A DNA stretch of 64,000 nucleotides from Heligmosomoides polygyrus polygyrus (taxonomy: Eukaryota > Nematoda > Chromadorea > Rhabditida > Heligmosomidae), in the NCBI GenBank assembly GCA_947396885.1, contig OX377205.1:21067407-21131406 (forward strand), read 5' to 3'. Position 1 is the stretch's first letter. Each line of letters starts with the position of its first letter. Below the pieces are notes generated by a model that was not told the DNA's origin, did not search any database, and saw only the letters and a program-made list of their open reading frames with translations. Below are positions 1-11,405 of the stretch, in pieces. Position numbers and translations under genes: made by a program.

Positions 1-2730
1 TCCGTACGGAACAGGTCTAGTCCTCTGTCTAATAGGTGGGTTATCACCAACATCAATGTCATGACTAATCAATGTGGTTTGCGTTAACTCAGTATCTGAG
101 ATGGCGAACACATCGCAGTATTCCCCAGCCACCTCTCGTACTGGAGTAGGCATCGGTCCTGCCCTTCTATTTTGATCTAGAGTACTTAGTAGTACCTCGG
201 TTCTCTCCAATTTTCCTAACGCAGGACACTGCTGTAAAGCTAGCATATCACTAGGAGCATCCCCAAGTTTTGGATCGACCCATGTTTCGTTAGTCCACTC
301 ACCAAGATTTTCGCCCTTATTTATTACCCAGGATTCGGAACCTCGATTAACGACTGAAATTTCAGCTTTCCCTCCTTGAATCTGACAAACCCCGGGCTCT
401 ATACGGGCGTTTTCAGACCAAAACAAACATGGCCCCTGACGGTTGCCTCCGTTAATTTGCACAGTAGCAACCCCTCCTGGAGCAATTATCACTCTGTGGT
501 CAGCTAAAGCTGAACCTGGGTGCAGACTGGTTTCAGAACAGCTGATCGTTGCATCTTCCCTGTTAGCGGCCCTAGGCGATAGTTTTAAGCTGATCCCTAG
601 CTCTTCCAGAGCATTAGTCCCTAACAGTATGGTAGAGTCTTCACTCTTCTGCACGTGCATGTGTACACATGCCTTGGCACCACCTAGCACCTCAACTTCC
701 GTTACAATTTCTGATAGAAATTTCATAACATTTCCCGAAGCGTCGAAAAATTTATGATTTTGACCTTTCCCTACAATCCTAGCTTTGCTGTCCAGGTTAA
801 CACCCTTATCTCGAACTAGGGTCAAAAGTCCCACAGGGATAATTGAGACAACAGATCCTGTGTCTACAAGTGCCTTGGTAGAGATGCCAAAAATTTCTAC
901 ATCTACAGTGCATGGCTTACCCACGGCTCGTGGTTGCTCATTCCTAAGCCTTTCCTTATTTTGAACCGTTTTACACCAGCCCTCTAGCTCCGAAACGAGT
1001 GAAATACCACCCGCAGTGCGGTTTTGTGCACGATTAGGACCACTGCCATTCATCCTGCCCCTACTGGTAATTCCTGGCGCATGCCGATCTTTCTTGGGGC
1101 AATATGATGCCATATGCCCCGGCTCCCCACAAGTAAAACATTTGGGTGAGGGCCTAGTTCCCTGCTGATCCCCTAGTCGGCGCGCATTACTGGTAGATTT
1201 CTCACCATCGGATGCCCTATTATCGATCGGCCTACGATCGATAACTTTCTTAAAGTGGTTATCGTAATTACCTGATATCCTTTGAGTTTCATCCTGCAAC
1301 TTTTCCAACCGTAGAGCTACTTTCTTAACCTCCTCGTATATATCACCCTCCGGCGCATCTAACGCGGCCAATATGTAATAAGAACTGTTCCAATGTTGAA
1401 GGCAAGAGTACAGTTTTGACCCTCTGATAAAGTCCCATTCGGTGCTAGGATGAATTCTCCTGGAAAGGTCCTCCATTCGGTAGCAAAAATCTACGATGGT
1501 CTCACTTTCTCTCTTACAGAGTTGATCCCACTCCCTTACATTTTTTAGGCGTTCGCAAGGATTTCTTCGAGCCGTTTTTAAAGCACGGACTACCCCACTA
1601 TATGTTCCCTCTCGAACATTTTGTGGTAAACCCTTAAAAAGTGAAAGCGCGGTCCCTGACAAATGATTTACCAGGATATCCCGCCTATCAGAATCTTGCC
1701 AAACTGTTACTGGGAATTTAACATCTAACCCACGTAAAAATTCGGTCAAAGAATTTTTCCCGTCGTATTTGGTAACATTGGCTACGCTTTGAGCCTTAAA
1801 AACTTCCCTAAATACAGTGAACATGTCGCTTACTGCATCCGCAGGGGCTCTCCCATACCTAGTGCTCGGATCCGAGCAAGTACTGAGAGACTCACCATTC
1901 ACTGATCCTCGGGAAGACTCCGGCGAGGACAGTCGTGATGAGGCGCGAGACGCTTGCGTTGGCTCGCAACGTCGTCCAGCGTTCATGGCTAGGGACGCGA
2001 TCCGTCCCTGAACAGAGTTATGCACATGATCGCTTTTAAGCGAAGTGTAGTGGCTGCGAACCGCACGCCATTCACTAACTCTGTTGCCGTTCTCACCTGT
2101 GGATGTCGGTTCACGGCTGGATCCAGCCACTGACCGCGTTACCCCAGTTCCGAGACTTGCAGCTTCTTTCTGCAAAAGTCTCAACTGGTTTCTATGGCAC
2201 TCCACCATTTTTTCCCTTTCAGACAGCTCGTATTCAAGCTGTGATTTCAAATTGTCTATGCTGCTCTGCAATTTCAGAACCTCGTTAGTCTTAGAAATTA
2301 CCCGTTCCTTAACTTGATCAATTTCGCACCCCAGTGTCAATGCTAAATCACAGAGTGCTTGGCTATGCGCGTTCACCTGTGGCAAAAATTCGCGCAATTC
2401 ATTAAGCGACATCCCAATCTCATTGCAAAATGCCGCTTCCAAAGCATCTGGCCCTACTCCTAAGCGTGCGTCTACCATTTCGAGCGTACCTTCTATAGTA
2501 CCTCTAACAGCATCTAAAATCTTAGCCCGTTTACACCGAGCTAAATTCCTGATCTGCTCATTTAGCGCGCTATCTAACCGCTTTAGGATATTCCCGAAGG
2601 AAGCATTTAAATCCTCAAACTGGCAACTCACTCCGAGTTGATCCCAGTCCTCCAACGGCTGTGGAGTATTCTCGCCAAGCTGATCCATGACGGTTCCGTC
2701 CATGGCATCGGTGGCAGTTGGGTGTGACAT
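1..2730 (-). CDS. Ty3/Gypsy retrotransposon gag-protease, 3' end outside window
   Basis: The frame is open from an ATG at 2730 to the window edge, 910 codons without a stop. The N-terminal third is a charged helical, coiled-coil-like gag region (about residues 140-195). A gag zinc knuckle of the form C-x2-C-x4-H-x4-C starts at residue 531 (CFTCGEPGHMASYC). A retropepsin active site (LVDTGSVVSI) lies at about residue 623. The last residues before the edge (AISDTELTQT, DIDVGDNPPIRQ) are the linker that precedes reverse transcriptase in Ty3/Gypsy pol. Gag packages the RNA and the protease cuts the polyprotein. RT, RNase H and integrase would lie left of base 1. The uninterrupted frame suggests a fairly young copy. 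It is not the same copy as the degenerate pol at 61388-63982, which has the equivalent linker in different wording. Retropepsin plus CCHC could also fit a Bel element, but the linker motif favours Gypsy. Confidence 0.9.
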   Translation of the reverse strand, partial: MSHPTATDAMDGTVMDQLGENTPQPLEDWDQLGVSCQFEDLNASFGNILKRLDSALNEQIRNLARCKRAKILDAVRGTIEGTLEMVDARLGVGPDALEAAFCNEIGMSLNELREFLPQVNAHSQALCDLALTLGCEIDQVKERVISKTNEVLKLQSSIDNLKSQLEYELSEREKMVECHRNQLRLLQKEAASLGTGVTRSVAGSSREPTSTGENGNRVSEWRAVRSHYTSLKSDHVHNSVQGRIASLAMNAGRRCEPTQASRASSRLSSPESSRGSVNGESLSTCSDPSTRYGRAPADAVSDMFTVFREVFKAQSVANVTKYDGKNSLTEFLRGLDVKFPVTVWQDSDRRDILVNHLSGTALSLFKGLPQNVREGTYSGVVRALKTARRNPCERLKNVREWDQLCKRESETIVDFCYRMEDLSRRIHPSTEWDFIRGSKLYSCLQHWNSSYYILAALDAPEGDIYEEVKKVALRLEKLQDETQRISGNYDNHFKKVIDRRPIDNRASDGEKSTSNARRLGDQQGTRPSPKCFTCGEPGHMASYCPKKDRHAPGITSRGRMNGSGPNRAQNRTAGGISLVSELEGWCKTVQNKERLRNEQPRAVGKPCTVDVEIFGISTKALVDTGSVVSIIPVGLLTLVRDKGVNLDSKARIVGKGQNHKFFDASGNVMKFLSEIVTEVEVLGGAKACVHMHVQKSEDSTILLGTNALEELGISLKLSPRAANREDATISCSETSLHPGSALADHRVIIAPGGVATVQINGGNRQGPCLFWSENARIEPGVCQIQGGKAEISVVNRGSESWVINKGENLGEWTNETWVDPKLGDAPSDMLALQQCPALGKLERTEVLLSTLDQNRRAGPMPTPVREVAGEYCDVFAISDTELTQTTLISHDIDVGDNPPIRQRTRPVPYG

Positions 2731-3770
2731 TGTCAATGGACACTGAAACGGGAACTTGGATCCAAGTTACCGGCGTGGCCCCCAAGTCGGACACTGAGTG
2801 TCTTCGGTTGGTAATCGAATTGATTACTGTACTGATATCGGTTCCGATATACAGTACTCACAAGAAAATAAACGCCGATGAGTAAGAAATGTTTATAAGG
2901 ACAAGAGCAGGAAAAAAACAAGCGTACAGATCTACTGGGGAGGGCTTTTTATGGACTCTCCTGGAGGCGTGTCTACCGTGATTTCCTCGGACTCTCCGTC
3001 CGGCACGGTTTTATGGCTCTGGGGCCGTCGCTGGCATATCCGCAGGAGCAGGTCGTAAACCTCCCCTGGATACGTTCCGCCAGCCCTTGCTCTTAACGAG
3101 CAACACGCAGAATATATCGGGTCCGATATATTCCACAAACCGGGTTTGCGAGTCAAAACGCTAGAGTCGCTCCCGTCGTTCTGCTACAGACGGGGATAGG
3201 TCCTCTCCATGATCCGCGACGGTAGCAATCTGTTAACTGGTTCAAAACATTGATGGGTATCGAAGTTTGCAAGTGATCGTTTCGAGGAAATCGATATACA
3301 TGCTTTGCGCGGGCGATCTGTCGGTGCCGGCACCGACTATGAACGGGCCGTCAGGTGAAGACAAGTTCTACTGGGGAAAACCTCATGATACCTGTATGCG
3401 CGCAGTCATTTCGGATGCAATCCTAATTGGTGGTGGCTGCTCATAAAACAATTGCTCAATATAGTGAACCCAGTAAATAGGCAACAACATACAGAAATAC
3501 ATAGACTAACTTAGCTGGCCAGATAGACGCAGGTTTCCGAGTTCCTAGTCGGGAAGGGTGTCTGAAAAGAACCGTAGGACCGTTCTCGGCATAAATGTAG
3601 TAAGCGAGCACCCACTTACTAGATTTGCACTAAGAACGAGTCTCCTAGCGAATCTCCTAGCAGATCAAACAGATATCGTCAGTGAAACGGAGAAAATTAG
3701 GCCAATCCAGCGTTAGTGAGTTAACGTTTTAAATACGGAATCAGATTCATGGACACTGACAAAGCAATGG
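2731..3770 (-). other. Upstream region of the Gypsy element, probable leader and 5' LTR
   Basis: The gag start codon is at 2730, so the untranslated leader, primer-binding site and 5' LTR should lie here on the minus strand. I cannot fix LTR borders because the 3' LTR is outside the window. A palindromic AACTTGGATCCAAGTT sits at about 2755-2770, and a TTATAAAC box on the minus strand at about 2890 could belong to a promoter. No convincing coding sequence is seen. Confidence 0.35.
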
Positions 3771-3957
3771 ATTTCACGGCCCCGATGATTTGCAAACTTC
3801 CCGAACTAGCCGACAGAAGTTATATATTCTCATGTTTTCTGTTTTCTTTAATTTCGTTGATGCAGCTGTTTTTATGAAGATTTTTTGGATTGAGTTCAAC
3901 ATATGGCAATTGTAAATACAGTCAGCTTCTATGAAATCATTTAAGAGCGGCCACCAC

Positions 3958-4050
3958 AAGCTCGAGAGCACGGAAACCGTGTTTGTTTGAGTGTTCCATG
4001 GTCATGTTCTCTTAATGGAGCGGGCACCAGCCCGCCTAGTACCTTTTGTC
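3958..4050 (+). repeat. Dispersed repeat, second copy near 43925-44020
   Basis: The stretch around GGAGCGGGCACCAGCCCGC, followed by CTAGTACCTTTT, recurs at about 43925-44015 with the same order of blocks (ACCGTGTTT, GTTCCA, ATGG, AATGGAGCGG). It is a short dispersed repeat of unknown class. No terminal repeats were recognised. Confidence 0.5.
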
Positions 4051-4069
4051 CTCTGTCTCCATCAGATCT

Positions 4070-4273
4070 GATCGCAGAGAGAAGCCATGTTGTGCCATGA
4101 AATGTAAACTATTGTTGCAGAAAGCGCATGGATCGCCAGTGAAGCGCTTCACAGGAGTTCACCTGGTGTGTCCGTCTTGTCAGAAGAAGTGCACAGATAA
4201 CAGCGAACCGATAGTACACTGGCAAAAGGAGCATGATCAGATGGAGCCGTCCTTGGAGATTCTGCTGTGTTAG
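4070..4273 (+). pseudogene. Short ORF with one C2H2-like zinc finger
   Basis: The reading frame encodes a lysine-rich segment followed by HLVCPSCQKKC and ending in IVHWQKEHDQ. That gives C-x2-C-x12-H-x4-H spacing, a classical C2H2 finger. The frame stops at 4273 soon after the finger. A pyrimidine-rich CTCCATCAG at about 4060 could be a splice acceptor, so this may be a last exon, but I found no phase-matched upstream exon. It could equally be a relic of a transposon-associated zinc-finger gene. No link to the STPR gene further right is supported. Confidence 0.35.
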
Positions 4274-5092
4274 TTCCAGTTTATCCTTAGCTTATTGGTA
4301 CCCTTTAAATTCGTGTTTTTGTCTGGCCAGTGAGTTGCCTCCACTTCTCACTGAATAGCCATTTGTTATGAGGAAAATCTTGAAACGCTGATTTCAAATA
4401 TAGCAATGGAGATAGCTGAACGGTGCAACAATGCAGTGTTTGCCATATCACGACTAATCGTTTCTAAAAAATTTTTTTCTTTTTCGTCTTCCTACAATTA
4501 CTGTTGAAAAGTGAATATAGAATAGGGGTGCACATTGAACTGTTAACTATTTCACAAATAAACGGCATTTTTCGCTGGTTTGACAACATAAAGGAATTTT
4601 TACGGATCTTTTTCTTGATAAATTTAGCACCTTTAATTTTCACTATTATGGCAGGCTCCATCGCAGAACAACAGGAATTTTTGAAAACCTTTACCTTAAC
4701 GTTAACACTTGACGATGGGCATTTAATGATATTTTGTCAGTTCTTTCGGTATTTAGCGTGCTTGCATTGAGATTGTACATGCTCGTAGGAAAGTCGCAGA
4801 AAACGGTGTTCCATAGAACTAGGAAAAGGAGGAACTCTGGGATCTGCCTGATCAAACTTACATTTTAAGATTCCTGACCAGTGCGATGCGGGCACCAGCA
4901 CAAGAAGTACGAGAAGTGAATGATAATTCCGTGCCTGATCCTCTTTCACACTCTGAAGATAAATTGTTGCTAAAAGCTGGTTCATTTTGCTGTCCGCTCT
5001 TTGTTGGTAGCGAATTCTTTGTTACATCCTATACGATATGCTGCGTTCGTTGAACTCTATTTCTTAACCTGTTAAAGTTGGAACACAAAAAC
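4274..5092. other. Intergenic stretch, nothing recognised
   Basis: This is AT-rich sequence with only short, non-homologous ORFs. I see no terminal repeats, splice-consistent exons or known RNA motifs. Confidence 0.5.
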
Positions 5093-5093
5093 G

Positions 5094-5683
5094 CGGCATT
5101 ATTGTACTTTACGGACTCCAGAGGACGAGGAGAGATCGAAAAAAATTTTCGCCCAAACTTAGCCCAGGGGTTTATTTGGGGTGCTGATCACGAATCTGAC
5201 ATCCGTTTTTTTTTTTGTTTCACGCTGGAGTACGGTAGGTTACGGTAGGTACGGGTAACTAAGGCTGCCGAGGTCATAATCACCAATTTCGCCCATACTT
5301 CGTTTAGGGGGTTGTTTGGGGTGCTGATCACGAATCTGATATCCATTTTTGAAATTTCGGCCGATTACGGTAGGTTACGGTAGGCACGGGTGCTAAGCTA
5401 ATGGTCACCGATTTCGCCCAAACTCCAGCGTAAAACGAAAAATGGATGTCAGATTCGTTATCAGCACTCCAAACAACTCCCCTAGGCGAAGTTTGGGCAA
5501 AATCGGTGATTATGACCTTGACAGCCTCAGTTACCCGTAGCTACCGTAACCTATCGTAATCGGCCGATTTTTCAAAAGCGGATGTCAGATTCGTGATCAG
5601 CACCCCAAATAACCCCCTGGGGAAGTTTGAGCGGATTTTTTTCGACTTCTCCTCGACCTATGGAGACTGGAAGTATAGTGCCC
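5094..5683. mobile_element. Foldback element, family A, copy 1
   Basis: The two halves are inverted copies of each other. The left end reads TATTGTACTTTACGGACTCC and the right end carries its complement (GGAGACTGGAAGTATAGTG). Next inward is a GAGGAGAGATCGAAAAAAAT block, then TGCTGATCACGAATCTGACA, then TTACGGTAGG subrepeats. The same order appears in mirror image on the right. No ORF is conserved between copies, so this is a non-autonomous palindromic element. Related copies lie at 7893-8495, 28146-28740, 39242-39703, 51295-51765 and 55846-56300. Confidence 0.8.
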
Positions 5684-5916
5684 AAAACGCTTTTCCTAAT
5701 TCTTTTCATTCGAAATAATGGTTTGCAGCTATCTGCGTTTTTAACGAATTTTCACAATTTACCGAAATTTAACGGGAAAAATTCGTTTAAAAATTTAACC
5801 ATAACCGCACTCTTGATGAAGAACATTCTGGATACTTTCATTAAAAGATGCAGTGACAATGGTTTACAACGAATCGCCTGGTGCTTTCATAGATTGACTT
5901 GTTGTCTCAATTTCAG

Positions 5917-8900
5917 CTACGCTGAGTCGTACGATCAAACTCCAGAGAGTGGATCCTGCTCAGTTGATCTATTCCGTCAACGACCCGATGTCCATGGGAC
6001 TAACAGAGGAACAGCAAGACGAAGAAGAAGCAGAGCAAACTGGGATCGAGATGGACGTGCAAGTGAAGCAAGAACAGTCCACCCCGCTAGAACAGTCGGC
6101 TGAGAGAGGCAATTCGGCTTCAAATCCACCAAATGACTCGGCGAGGCTCGACGGAGAAACGCCGATACAGAGAGAGGAAAGTTCGCGAGAAAATGAACAG
6201 CAGGAAAGTAAAGAGGCGAGACGAGAACGACTAAAAATCAAGGCACAACAGCAACGCGATCGACGCTGGGAGAACTCCAAAATTCTGAGAGCCTATCGTC
6301 AAGAGAAGGAACGCGAGAAGCTGCGGGATGCGCAGCAACGAAGTGGTGAGGTAAGCGGATTGACACGAATTCGGATCTATCCTAATAAGGGAGGGGGGTA
6401 CGTCTCTCTCCCTCTATCTGTCTATTGAGAAACGATGGGAAATTGAAAATGAATTTTTCAAGGGTGAAACACCGAACTATATTACGGCAATACCTGTTCA
6501 TTTCGTTTTTTCATCTGCGTTCTCTTTCCATTACGAGAATTCCTTTCATATTAATGTGAATTCATACCTCGTGAGTGGCGGGATTTGTCGTCGCACAGTT
6601 GTGGTGTCTATAGATTAGTCGTAATAATCGAATCTCTTCAACAGCACGACGACTTATCATCTCGCTCTAGAAGTATGGACGTTCCTGCTATGAGATTGAC
6701 AACAAATGATGTGATTTTCAGGATGGACCACCCAGTGGTGATGTGCTGTCAATTATTAGAGCCATCGTCTCCTCGAGTGGAGGATGCTCATCCATGGACA
6801 GTCAGAGGTTCTTTTTGTTATGCTAGGTCGGACTGAAGATTTTGTTGATTTCGATGTTATATTTATTCACATTCACACTTTCTACAAGCGTTCCTTTCTT
6901 CCATTGAATTGATGTTTAAAGTATCGTTACACTAGGAAAAATTTGTAATCATGGTATGGTTCCAAGGCATGCACGATAGTTCCGAAAAATTGCAGATGTT
7001 AAGCCAGCGTTTATTACAGTAACGACACTGAACCAAAAGCTAATGGGTTAAGTAGCTCAGAATAGCTCATAGCACAAATGAATATTAAAAATGCAGAATC
7101 TGGATGATCTTCTACCAGTTCTTTCGGAGGTATAAACCATGGAACAACACCTAGTTGTTGAACTTCCGCCGTGCATTAAAGACAATGTGTATGCATAGAT
7201 TGGTTGCCCTTATCCTGTATTGCTCCTACTTTGACTTTAAAAGCCTTCGATTAATTTTTTTGAAGAGCTCAATTATAGACCAATTACCTACGCTATTGTC
7301 GGTATAGAATCACCACAAGAACGGACCAGATTTCTCAACCTTGCGGTGAGCTCTATTTCTTCTTCCTCCAAAAAGGTCGATGTTGCATGTTCTTTCGATC
7401 TTTGACGGCTCGTTTTCAGGTGGCCAATGGCTTTAATGATGTCACATTTGCGGATGATTCCATTTCTAAGGTGATCTACTCAGCTCTACTGTCTGATATT
7501 ATGATGGCAGTCATCAGTTGCGCTTGCTTCTCTTGCTTTAGGCAACCAGTGATGCAGGTAACAGCACGGAACCGTCCGATAGATCGATGTTCGGTTGTTC
7601 TCCTGGACTGGACTCTTCTTTGTACGGGAGTACTGACGACAGTGTGAGGGAATTCTGTGGTAGGTCCAGAGCACATAGTGGTTGTCACTCGTTTTCATAT
7701 CTATTTTATTTTTTACGCACGCTGTTGGTATATTCCATGAAAATGTTATATTGCACCTTTTTAGTCTCCGATTGAGGTTTTTTTGTTGAAATCCGTAAAT
7801 ATTTGATTTTAAAAATTTGTTTTACGTACTGATACACGGTTTCCTTAGAAACGGTCACACTGTTGGTCTGTTCATAAGGTCAGTATGTTATGTGCTGTTG
7901 CGACTCCAGAGATGGAGGACAAAACGAAAAAAAAATCGCATAGACTTCGCTTAGGTGGTGGTTTATTTGGGATGCTGATCCGTTTTTGAAATTTGGCCGA
8001 TTACGGTAGGTACGGGTGACTAAGGTCATGATCACTGATTTGGCTCACACTTCGCCTGTAGGAGCTATCTGGGTGCTGATCACGAATTTGACATTCTTTT
8101 TTCGTATTGCGCTAGAGTATGGTACGGCTACGGTAGGTTCGAGCGGCTAAGGCTGTCGAGTTCATAATCATTGATCTCGCCCGATCTTCACTCAGGGGAG
8201 TTATTCGGGGTGCTGGTCACGAATGACATACTACTACACTGGAGTACAGTACATTCGTGATCAGCACCCCCAAATAACCCTCCTGGGGCCATATTCATCA
8301 ACCGCTTACCGCCCTCTGACAGTGAAAATACCGCCACCTTATGCTGATGAATGTCATATCAGGGAGTTTGGCGGTGTTTTCACAGTTAGAGGGCGGTAAG
8401 TGCTTGATGAATCTGGCCCCTGGGCGAAGTTTGGACGAATTTTTTTCAACTTCTCCTCGACGTCTGGTCGTGAAGGTACAACGATGCCGTCATAAGTCTT
8501 TTCGATGCAGTCGCAGTCTGGTTTTCAATCACAATATTTTTAGTCCTACGTAGTGCTTAGACAAACAAACATTTTACGGTGTCTCATGTGGCGAGACCAC
8601 TTAGTGCAATAGCGTGGTGTTTGAATGGTTGATAGTGTATATCTGGTTTATGTTCATTTACTCACTGTGCCAATTACTTTTGACGGCATAGGTGGTGACG
8701 AGAGATGGCACAGTTAGATACAGGTAGAGAGATGCAGACACATCTCTAGTATTTTAAATGAGTCCTTTTTTACAGGCAAACACAGTTTTATAGCAGTGGT
8801 GATATTGTATTTATGGTGTAGTAGGAGGACCTCACTAAGCCTTTAAAATGGGTTTGCATTGAACCTGCATCTTTTATCGTTTTGGCAGTTCTGACATTTA

Positions 8901-11405
8901 ACCAGCGAGCTCTATTACTCGACCAGCTCTTAAGGTTTTGCTGACTAAAGCCATCAGCAATTGCCTGTATTCATGAGATGCGGCAAGTAAACAGGACAGG
9001 GACATCAAGAGGTAGTGAGTACTGAAGCCGTTGGTGAATTTGATCATTTTTGCTGAGCGCGATGGATGAAATGGGTTTTATTACGTGTTACAATTATTTT
9101 CAATGTGGGAGCGGTGAACCACCGTGTGCATGGAGCATTGCCTGAGCCAAGTGTTTTGCTTATATCTTTGGGTCGTTGTCCTCTTCAATTTGTCGTCATC
9201 GTTTCAACTATTGATATATAAATATCGCTTTAGCCGTTCTAGTTTTCCTTATTAGGCAAGGCTCCGTCAGTTCCATTTCCTTCAGACATGCCGGGGTCAT
9301 CGTCACAACCTCAACTAGGCACGTCTGCCACACCTCCCGATGATGGTGTGTCTGCTCTGGATATCCTGATGTCAAAGTTCAGTGAGTCATCTGATAGCAG
9401 AGGTGAGGAGTTTTTAATCATTTGAGGGAAATATATCACGAACTCTTGCTATTCTCACGGGTCGTCTCAGGATAATCTATCGACAAATTCAAATTATGAT
9501 AGGAAGATTGGTTCCAGGTTGTAGTTAAAGGTTAACGGATAAAGGATGGCGTTACTCAATACCTATTTCAATTTGCCACGCATTCCACTTCTAAGGGATG
9601 TCGTGGGGGTAGTTTGAATGCGTATTTGGCTATGCAATGACTTGCGGTGGCGAGCCGACGAAAACGTCAGCGTTTTACCCTTCCTAGACAGGTCTGGCAC
9701 CCACTAATTCACCGATCCCTCAGGGATGGAAGGCTTATTTGACCTGAACGGGAAACCCTAACCAGGAACCTAGTATCGGGTCACGCGACAGCCGGCACCT
9801 CCTCCGACTGCGCTACACTCGCCCTTCAGGTTGTACTCAAGTGTTAAACTCCTACAGCAACCCTTAGATTGTCTCTCAACATCCTTTAAACTCCTGAAAA
9901 GAATAACTTCGATGAAATAGTTGTGGAAAAGCAGAAACAACTGATGATCGCTCCCTAAGGCTCCATTCATACTTCCAATGCCAAGCAACGCGGTGACATG
10001 TGTGCGCATCGCGACACTAACCATAAGACACGCCATAACAGTGGGGGAGGTGCAGAGAATTTATTGAGTTTGATAGGAATTTGTTAAAGAAGACTATAGA
10101 TAGTGTCGAATACTGTCCTCCGCTTGAGTGAAACACCAGAATTCTAAGCTTAATTCTTTCAATTTATCTTTTTGTGAAGGTGATAGCTTGTACTGGAACA
10201 GCAGTTTGCTTCAGGCCGTGGTACCAGGATTGTTAATAAGCCGTTTCGAAGTAACCACAGTCTTCAAAGCCTCGAAAGGCAAAAGAGATTTGGGAGGTCC
10301 CAAGAACTATGTCAAGTCGCGAAAGTTTCAGAAAGTACTAGGACAATAAAACGGAAGGGGATGAGAGGACCTCATTTCTGTTTCGTTTCTCACATACCAT
10401 CTGAAATTTCTGTGAATTCAAATAATTCTTGGATGAGGAACTTCACAAACCTTCTTGTTTTTGAAGCTATAAAGAAGGCGGATACGCAGAAGCGTCGGAT
10501 AGAGTTTTATTAACAGCAGTACATAGCTTTTAGTCGAATGCATTACTATTCATACCATTTTTAAACAGCAGTCGGCCGCGTAATACCGGAGAGTCATAAC
10601 AACACTTGCTGTGGAAATGAAACTTGTAACCTCGGAGAACAAAAGGTGTGACAAAGTGTTAGTGCCGTTCGCTGGAAAAGGTTCTTTCGCGATGCTTAGC
10701 GCGCATACTTCACTAGATTGAGAGCAGTTTCTTGAGCCCAATAACTGGTTTCTTGTATGAGAATATATAAACATTTTCGAAATATTTTCGCTTCTAGGCG
10801 CACAATTAATGGACCAAAACGAGACGAACACTTCCGAACGTCCGTCATCCAGGACTGAGCGACGACGACGTCATCGTCGGCAAATGGATGCCGAAGGAAT
10901 TGCGGCAATTCGTGCTGCTGACGCCGAGCGGCATAGACTTGTAATTTTGCATGTATTCAGAAATCTTGAATAGTTTTGTCTGAATCACCCAATCTTTCAG
11001 CGCCGAGCCCGGATGAGTGAAGAAGAGGCGGCTGCTCGACGTGCGGCCCATGCCGAGCGACAGCGAAAGCATCGACAACAGCTGGACGAGGCTGAAGCTA
11101 AGGTTCATCGCGCCCTCTGTGCCGAGAGGCAGCGACGCGTTCGCGCGCAAATGGACGAGGCGAGATTGGCAGCACGACGAGCAGCCGATGCTGAGCGACA
11201 CCGGCTTCTTCGAACGAAAATGAGTGAAGCACAACGTGCAGCGATGCGGGCACGACACGCTGAGCGGCAGCGGCGAGCTCGAGCGCAGATGGATGAGGCG
11301 AGGTTAGCTGCTCGTCGCGCAGCCGACGCCGAGCGACAACGACTTGCTCGAGCACGAATGCGTCAGGGGAAGCCTCCGCGGCGTCCCGGAAGGCCCAGAC
11401 GTTAG
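5917..11405 (+). CDS. STPR-repeat DNA-binding protein, spliced, 5' end not found
   Basis: Eight exons join in one frame: 5917-6350, 6722-6807, 7279-7345, 7420-7470, 7542-7659, 9286-9402, 10798-10940 and 11001-11405. Every junction has AG/GT borders and matching codon phase, giving about 470 residues. The first visible exon starts in mid-codon, so an upstream exon is missing. Exons 1-6 encode an acidic, Gln/Ser-rich region with a charged helix. Exons 7-8 encode six tandem 23-residue repeats (type AQMDEARLAARRAADAERHR) and a tail KPPRRPGRPRR with an AT-hook-like GRP core. The 23-residue period and the ARM/AERxR pattern match the STPR (score-and-three peptide repeat) domain of silkworm FMBP-1, which binds DNA. 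That makes a nuclear DNA-binding or transcription factor likely. Introns 5 and 6 hold transposon copies. The splice-phase consistency makes the model strong; the function is inferred from the domain. Confidence 0.82.
7893..8495. mobile_element. Foldback element, family A, copy 2, in intron 5 of the STPR gene
   Basis: It shares GCTGATCACGAAT, TTACGGTAGG and the outer GACTTC/TCCTCGAC blocks with the other family A copies and is also arranged as an inverted repeat. It is more diverged than the copy at 28146. A second palindromic element (8284-8421) has inserted in its right half. Confidence 0.65.
8284..8421. mobile_element. Palindromic MITE of the GGGGCC-ATTCATCAA family, nested in foldback A
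   Basis: Both ends read GGGGCC-A-ATTCATCAA in inverted orientation, followed by CGCTTACCGCCCTCT and GTGAAAA-ACCGCC on both arms. The whole 138 bp can fold into one hairpin. It interrupts the conserved CCCCTGGGCGAAG block of foldback A, so it is the younger insertion. Relatives sit at 29679-29871 and 37123-37307, and one end at 32570-32636. Confidence 0.75.
9618..9834 (-). mobile_element. tRNA-derived SINE, copy in intron 6 of the STPR gene
   Basis: Read on the minus strand it begins GGGCGAGTGTAGCGCAGTCGG, with a Pol III A box, and continues to a GGTTCCTGGTTAGG B-box-like motif. After that comes the shared body ending CGCAAGTCATTGCATAGCC. It aligns along its full length with the plus-strand copy at 13737. 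SINEs are transcribed by RNA polymerase III and copied by a partner LINE. The partner here is unknown. Confidence 0.7.
10878..11402 (+). other. STPR repeat array (six 23-residue units) and AT-hook-like tail
   Basis: Unit 1 starts at 10878 and is split by the last intron (10941-11000). Units 2-6 are contiguous 69-base blocks starting at 11007, 11076, 11145, 11214 and 11283. Units 4 and 6 differ at only two of 23 positions, while unit 3 is the most diverged and contains a Cys. The tail from 11352 ends RRPGRPRR before TAG at 11403. Recent internal duplication is likely, because the repeated DNA is itself similar. Confidence 0.85.

Noticed and set aside
11098..11355. Minus-strand ORF across the STPR repeats
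   Set aside because: It is antisense to the phase-supported STPR exon and reflects the repeated, GC-rich codons.
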